64,000 nt of DNA from CAXMQZ01 sp963707075 (lineage in GTDB: Bacteria; Acidobacteriota; Thermoanaerobaculia; Multivoradales; JAHEKO01), in the NCBI GenBank assembly GCA_963707075.1, contig CAVPOX010000002.1:744001-808000 (forward strand), written 5' to 3'. The stretch's first letter is position 1. Each line of letters opens with the position of its first letter. Shown one piece after another: positions 60,549 to 64,000 of the stretch. The position numbers and the translations under genes were made by a program. The notes under the pieces were generated by a model. That model did not search any database. It was given only the letters and a program-made list of their open reading frames with translations, and was not told where the DNA came from.

Positions 60549-61907
60549 ATGGCAGGAATCTTCAAGGCGTACGACGTCCGCGGGACCTACCCCGACCAGA
60601 TCGACGAAGTTATTGTCCGCGAGATCGGGCTGGCATTTCACAACGTCCTGGACGCCGACGACCAGCATCCCGGCGGTGAGGTCATCGTCAGCCGCGACAT
60701 GCGCTCCCACAGTGAGCCCTTGACGGCAGCTCTGATCGACGGCCTGCGCAGTAGCGGCCTGAACGTCTGCTACATCGGCCTGGCGACCACCCCGATGAAC
60801 TACTTCGCCATCGGGCATCTGCAAGCCGCGGGGGGCATCCAGGTCACCGCCAGCCACAATCCCGCCCGCTACAACGGATTGAAGTTCAGCCTGCGAGGCG
60901 CACGACCGGTCTCTGGTGACCACGGCATCCCTCTGCTCGAGACCCTGGCGACCGGCGGTGATCAGCCCGAGGCCGACACCCCTGGGGCCCTGCGGGAGAC
61001 CGGGATCTACGATGCTTACGGCGAGCATGTGTTGTCGTTTCTCGAGCGTCGACCGGACGCCAGAAGGCTCAAAGTAGCGATCGACGCGGCCAACGGCATG
61101 GGCTCCATCTATCTCCCCCTGCTGGAGCAGATGGACATCGACATCGTGCCGCTCTATTTCGAGCTCGATGGCACTTTCCCCAACCATGAAGCCAATCCGC
61201 TGAAAATGGAGAACCTGCGGGACATCGGGGATCTGGTGCGCTCCTCGGGCGCGGACTTCGGTATCTGCTTCGACGGCGACGCCGACCGGGCGGCCTTCCT
61301 GGACGAACAGGGTCGACCGATCGGCAGCGACATCATGACGGCCCTGATCGCCGGCGAGTTGTTGGCCCACGACCCCGGCAAGCACGTGCTCTACGATCTG
61401 AGATCCTCACGCGCGGTCGCGGAATACATCGAGGAGTGCGGCGGCATTCCGGTTCGCGAGCGGGTCGGCCACTCCTTCATGAAAGCGACGCTACGTCGAA
61501 AAGACGGAATTTTCGGAGGCGAGTTGGCAGGGCACTATTACTTCCGGGACAACTTCTTCGCTGACAGCGCGCTGCTGGCGGTCGTCGAGGTGTTGAACCT
61601 GATCCATGCCAGGGAGCAGAGCCTGTCGGAGATCGCCGGGCCGCTCCTGCGCTACTCCAAGAGCCCGGAAATCAACTTCGAGGTCGAGGACAAGCAGGGC
61701 AAGATGGACGAGTTGGCCGAGCGCTACTCCGACGGCGAGATCGACGACCTGGACGGCATCACGGTCCAGTACCCCGACTGGTGGTTCAATGTCCGGCCCT
61801 CCAACACCGAGCCCTACCTGAGGCTGGTTCTGGAAGCCAAGGATGACGAAGAGCTCGCCCGTCGCCAGGCTGAGCTCTTCGAGATTCTCGGCACACCCGC
61901 CGAGTAG
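60549..61907 (+). CDS. Phosphomannomutase/phosphoglucomutase
   Basis: A 452-residue alpha-D-phosphohexomutase interconverting hexose 1- and 6-phosphates, feeding sugar-nucleotide and LPS/exopolysaccharide synthesis. All four sites are intact: VTASHNP (phosphoserine loop, near residue 100), CFDGDADRA (metal loop), GGELAGHYYF (sugar ring) and RPSNTEPYLRL (phosphate loop). KAYDVRG at the start fits the ManB/AlgC group. Length normal. It lies 15 bases after ileS and may be co-transcribed. Confidence 0.93.
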   Translation: MAGIFKAYDVRGTYPDQIDEVIVREIGLAFHNVLDADDQHPGGEVIVSRDMRSHSEPLTAALIDGLRSSGLNVCYIGLATTPMNYFAIGHLQAAGGIQVTASHNPARYNGLKFSLRGARPVSGDHGIPLLETLATGGDQPEADTPGALRETGIYDAYGEHVLSFLERRPDARRLKVAIDAANGMGSIYLPLLEQMDIDIVPLYFELDGTFPNHEANPLKMENLRDIGDLVRSSGADFGICFDGDADRAAFLDEQGRPIGSDIMTALIAGELLAHDPGKHVLYDLRSSRAVAEYIEECGGIPVRERVGHSFMKATLRRKDGIFGGELAGHYYFRDNFFADSALLAVVEVLNLIHAREQSLSEIAGPLLRYSKSPEINFEVEDKQGKMDELAERYSDGEIDDLDGITVQYPDWWFNVRPSNTEPYLRLVLEAKDDEELARRQAELFEILGTPAE

Positions 61908-61925
61908 ACGGGGCGAACCGGCTGC

Positions 61926-62600
61926 CTAGTCGCGCGCGCGACTGATCCAGTAGAGGAGCTGCAAGACACTGGCTGCGGCCGCGGCCACGTAGGTCATGGC
62001 TGCCGCGTTGAGAACCTTGTCCACCCCCTCCTTCTCCTGGGGCGAGACGATTCCGTACTCTACGGCCAGCCTCTTGGCTCGTGCTGACGCATCGAACTCG
62101 ACGGGCAAGGTCACCAGCTGGAAGGCCACGGCGGCGGCAAACAGGACGATGCCCAGCTTGAACAATCCGGTGGCGCCGATGATCAAGCCGAAGATGATGG
62201 CGTAGACGCCGAAGTTCGAGCCGATGCTGGCCGGCTTCACCAGCAGGGACCGCAACCACATCGGCTTGTAGTCCTTGGCGTGCTGAATCGCATGCCCCGC
62301 CTCGTGGCAGGCCACACCTACCGCCGAGATCGAAGACTGGCCGTACACGCCTTCGGACAGGGCCAAAGTCTTGGTCATCGGGTTGTAGTGGTCCGACAAC
62401 ATGCCGCGGACGGGCTTGATCTCCACATCGCTGATGCCCGCGTTATCCAGCAGTGTCTTGGCCGCCTGGGCTCCGGTTTGGCCGCTCATCACGCGAACCT
62501 GCGAGTATTTCTTGAACGCCGATTTCGTCTTGAAGCCGGCCCACATCGAGAAAGCCAGCATCGGCAGCATGATCATCATGTAGTTCATATCGAGATACAT
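61926..62600 (-). CDS. Membrane zinc metallopeptidase (YugP/DUF2065-type)
   Basis: A 224-residue protein of the zinc-peptidase-2 (YugP) family: an N-terminal membrane helix (~6-24), the zinc motif in ACHEAGHAIQHA near residue 105, and three C-terminal helices ending in ASVLQLLYWI. The GxSGAxxA-type segment (GQTGAQAAKTLLD) and LSDHYNP are family features. Substrate unknown; it probably acts on membrane or envelope proteins. I chose the ATG at 62600, which follows AAAGGA. Convergent with the phosphohexomutase gene. Confidence 0.9.
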   Translation of the reverse strand: MYLDMNYMMIMLPMLAFSMWAGFKTKSAFKKYSQVRVMSGQTGAQAAKTLLDNAGISDVEIKPVRGMLSDHYNPMTKTLALSEGVYGQSSISAVGVACHEAGHAIQHAKDYKPMWLRSLLVKPASIGSNFGVYAIIFGLIIGATGLFKLGIVLFAAAVAFQLVTLPVEFDASARAKRLAVEYGIVSPQEKEGVDKVLNAAAMTYVAAAAASVLQLLYWISRARD

Positions 62601-62704
62601 AGAATCCTTTCCTCCACTCTTCACCGCTGAGAACTACGGCAAGTCGACGAGTATTCCCTGGCGGGGAAGACTGTTTGTGCCACAATTCCGGTCAGGAGGC
62701 AACC

Positions 62705-63436
62705 ATGCAGGCTCTCACCCCCGACATCGAACGCGTCGCTCTGGTCACCGGCGGCAGTCGCGGTATCGGTCGCGCCATCGTCGAAGCACTCCTCGAGCAG
62801 AGCTGGCGAGTCTTCTTCTGCTCCAAAGAACGGGATTCGGTGGCCAAGGCCTCCGATACCCTGCGCCAGAGGTATCCCGATCGGGTCACGGCCTGGCCAT
62901 TCGATATTGGGGAGCAGGACCAGGTCGATGAGCTCGTCGGGCGCGTGATCAATGAGCGGGGCCGGCTCGATTGCCTGGTCAACAACGCGGGGATTGGTCA
63001 CTTCGCACCCGTGGATCAGATCTCCGGCGACGACTGGCGACGCCTGATGCGCGCCAATCTCAACGGCGCCTTCTACGCCATCCGCGCCGCTGCGCCTCAG
63101 ATGAAGCAACAGGGCTCCGGCTGGATCTTCAATATCGCTTCGCTCGCGGGCAAGCATCCCTTCGCCGGAGGCGCCGCCTACAACGCCAGCAAGGCCGGGC
63201 TGATCGCCCTGTCCGAGGCGGCCATGTTGGACCTGCGTCAATACGGAATCCGCGTCGCCGCCATCCTTCCCGGCAGCGTCAGCACCCAGTTCAGCCCCAA
63301 TACATCAGGCGCCGACACCAGCTGGAAGCTCGCCCCAGAGGATGTCGCCCGCACGATCACCGACCTGCTGCGCTACCCGGATCGCGCCCTGCCCTCCCAA
63401 ATAGAGCTCAGACCGACACGGCCCGTCAAGGAATAG
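62705..63436 (+). CDS. SDR family NAD(P)-dependent oxidoreductase
   Basis: Classical SDR of 243 residues. VTGGSRGIG at ~15-23, VNNAGIG, IFNIASLAG (Ser) and YNASKAGLIAL (Tyr-Lys) show an intact active site and cofactor fold. It resembles FabG/YgfF-like sugar or 3-ketoacyl reductases; the substrate is unknown. Start ATG at 62705 with GGAGG six bases upstream. Divergent from the zinc peptidase gene and followed, after 145 bases without a clear feature, by the secreted FG-GAP-like gene. Confidence 0.88.
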   Translation: MQALTPDIERVALVTGGSRGIGRAIVEALLEQSWRVFFCSKERDSVAKASDTLRQRYPDRVTAWPFDIGEQDQVDELVGRVINERGRLDCLVNNAGIGHFAPVDQISGDDWRRLMRANLNGAFYAIRAAAPQMKQQGSGWIFNIASLAGKHPFAGGAAYNASKAGLIALSEAAMLDLRQYGIRVAAILPGSVSTQFSPNTSGADTSWKLAPEDVARTITDLLRYPDRALPSQIELRPTRPVKE

Positions 63437-63581
63437 CCACTTGCCGGCACGGGAAACTTGACCAGGCTCTCCTACCCAACGGGATGTTGTCAATCCGGCT
63501 AGTCCGTGATTAGGCTTCGCCAACAACCGATTCTCATTCCCCTGCTCAGGGAGCTTCAGCGGTGAAGAGATCGCAATTCTG

Positions 63582-64000
63582 ATGAGGCGAACAAGGCTTC
63601 AAGTCTTCCTGGTCGTGGCCATCTTGGGTTCGATGCCCTGTCACGGCCAGAATGATGTCGTTTTCGGCAACGCCCCGGGCAAGGGCCAGACTTGTCTAGG
63701 CAATGGCGTCGGGAAGCTCACCTGTGGAGGTAGCTTGCCCAGCGGAGTTCAAGACCTCGAGATGGGATTCATCAATAGGGACGATCACCTGGATGTTGTG
63801 ATGGCGAGGGAAGTTTCCGATGCTTCCGAGAGGGGGGTTGTCTGCCTCGGGGACGGCTTTGGCAACTTCATGTGCAATGGCATCACGGTCAATCCCCTCG
63901 GAACCTACGGCTACTACGGAGTTGCCTTGGGCTACGTCGACGGAGACGCCAACCTGGACGCAATATTCACTTCTTGCTGCCGAGAGACCAACCGAGTTTG
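63582..64000 (+). CDS. Secreted FG-GAP/VCBS repeat protein, N-terminal part
   Basis: A gene that runs off the right edge; 139 residues are visible. A signal peptide (cleavage near CHGQND) leads to beta-propeller-type repeats of the FG-GAP/VCBS kind: DLEMGFINRDDHLDVVMA and ALGYVDGDANLDAIF carry the calcium-loop pattern DxxxDxDVV/A. Each repeat includes a pair of Cys (CLGNG...LTCGG and CLGDG...FMCNG). These proteins are extracellular or surface-bound. The ATG at 63582 has no clear ribosome site. The preceding 145 bases show no strong promoter or terminator. Confidence 0.75.
   Translation, partial: MRRTRLQVFLVVAILGSMPCHGQNDVVFGNAPGKGQTCLGNGVGKLTCGGSLPSGVQDLEMGFINRDDHLDVVMAREVSDASERGVVCLGDGFGNFMCNGITVNPLGTYGYYGVALGYVDGDANLDAIFTSCCRETNRV

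Noticed and set aside
58692..61385. Open frame of 897 codons on the minus strand
   Set aside because: It is antisense to ileS and the phosphohexomutase gene, both with intact motifs; composition is Asp/Gly/Val/His-rich without domain features, as expected from a shadow frame in GC-rich DNA.
1..64000. tRNA, rRNA, CRISPR array, transposon or prophage
   Set aside because: Gene packing is tight, gaps are all shorter than 300 bases, and I saw no cloverleaf, spaced repeats, transposase or phage genes. A tRNAscan or Infernal run could still reveal a short RNA I missed.

Overview
The window is GC-rich, densely packed bacterial chromosomal DNA with about 59 protein genes. The first and last genes are cut by the window edges, no gap between genes exceeds 300 bases, and I saw no rRNA, tRNA, CRISPR array, prophage or insertion sequence. 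A VWA-related protein of the type described in Acidobacteria (30404-31768), a DUF4388 protein, a two-domain PilZ protein, LapB, SspB and a Skp-like protein together suggest a Gram-negative (diderm) Acidobacteriota, perhaps the Thermoanaerobaculia lineage. This taxonomy is inference from gene content only.

Layout. 1-2.4 kb: end of a hemolysin III gene, then a large membrane Fe-S oxidoreductase resembling EtfD/FadF-type electron-transfer proteins. 2.4-9.8 kb: a photoprotection-like island with an FAD oxidoreductase, two SDR enzymes translationally coupled to a DUF2256-DUF3253 protein on one strand, and divergently an SDR-DUF2867 protein, a small membrane protein and an Fe-S photolyase/cryptochrome. 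9.9-12.1 kb: a nuclease-fold lipoprotein and proC. 12.2-18.7 kb: an acyl-chain locus: an aldehyde dehydrogenase and a thioester-reductase-like SDR, divergent from an operon encoding ACP, ketosynthase, dehydratase, phosphoesterase and ketoreductase-like SDR. 18.7-22.8 kb: a PaaZ/BoxD-type dehydrogenase, the PilZ protein, and an unusual DUF4388-membrane-TonB chimera. 22.8-28 kb: TauE exporter, alkyltransferase-like DNA-binding protein, nucleoside transporter, M14 carboxypeptidase and MFS transporter. 28-33.5 kb: Skp-like chaperone, HAD hydrolase, UbiA prenyltransferase, VWA-related protein, gluzincin peptidase and DinB protein. 33.5-42.8 kb: SspB, a NUDIX-metallo-beta-lactamase fusion, thioesterase-like protein, aminotransferase, SpoIIE phosphatase, YceI, Nit amidase, DUF481 barrel and AI-2E-type permease. 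42.8-50.1 kb: a membrane-tailed HMG-CoA-lyase-like protein, CAP lipoprotein, hydrolase, two secreted proteins, SLC13 permease and uridine kinase. 50.1-57.2 kb: housekeeping genes mutM, holA-like, a LapA-LapB fusion, dksA-like, rlmH, a variant deformylase and a catalytically degenerate alpha/beta hydrolase. 57.2-64 kb: ileS, a phosphohexomutase, a membrane zinc peptidase, an SDR and the start of a secreted FG-GAP-type protein.

The signals most worth follow-up are: (a) a recurrent TANNNT hexamer 6-10 bases before start codons with no clear Shine-Dalgarno sequence, suggesting leaderless transcription; (b) the DUF4388-TonB chimera beside a PilZ gene; (c) the compact acyl-carrier operon with its divergent reductase/dehydrogenase pair; (d) several enzymes whose catalytic residues are replaced (deformylase, alpha/beta hydrolase, HMG-CoA-lyase-like protein). 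All product names rest on motif reading; no database search was run.
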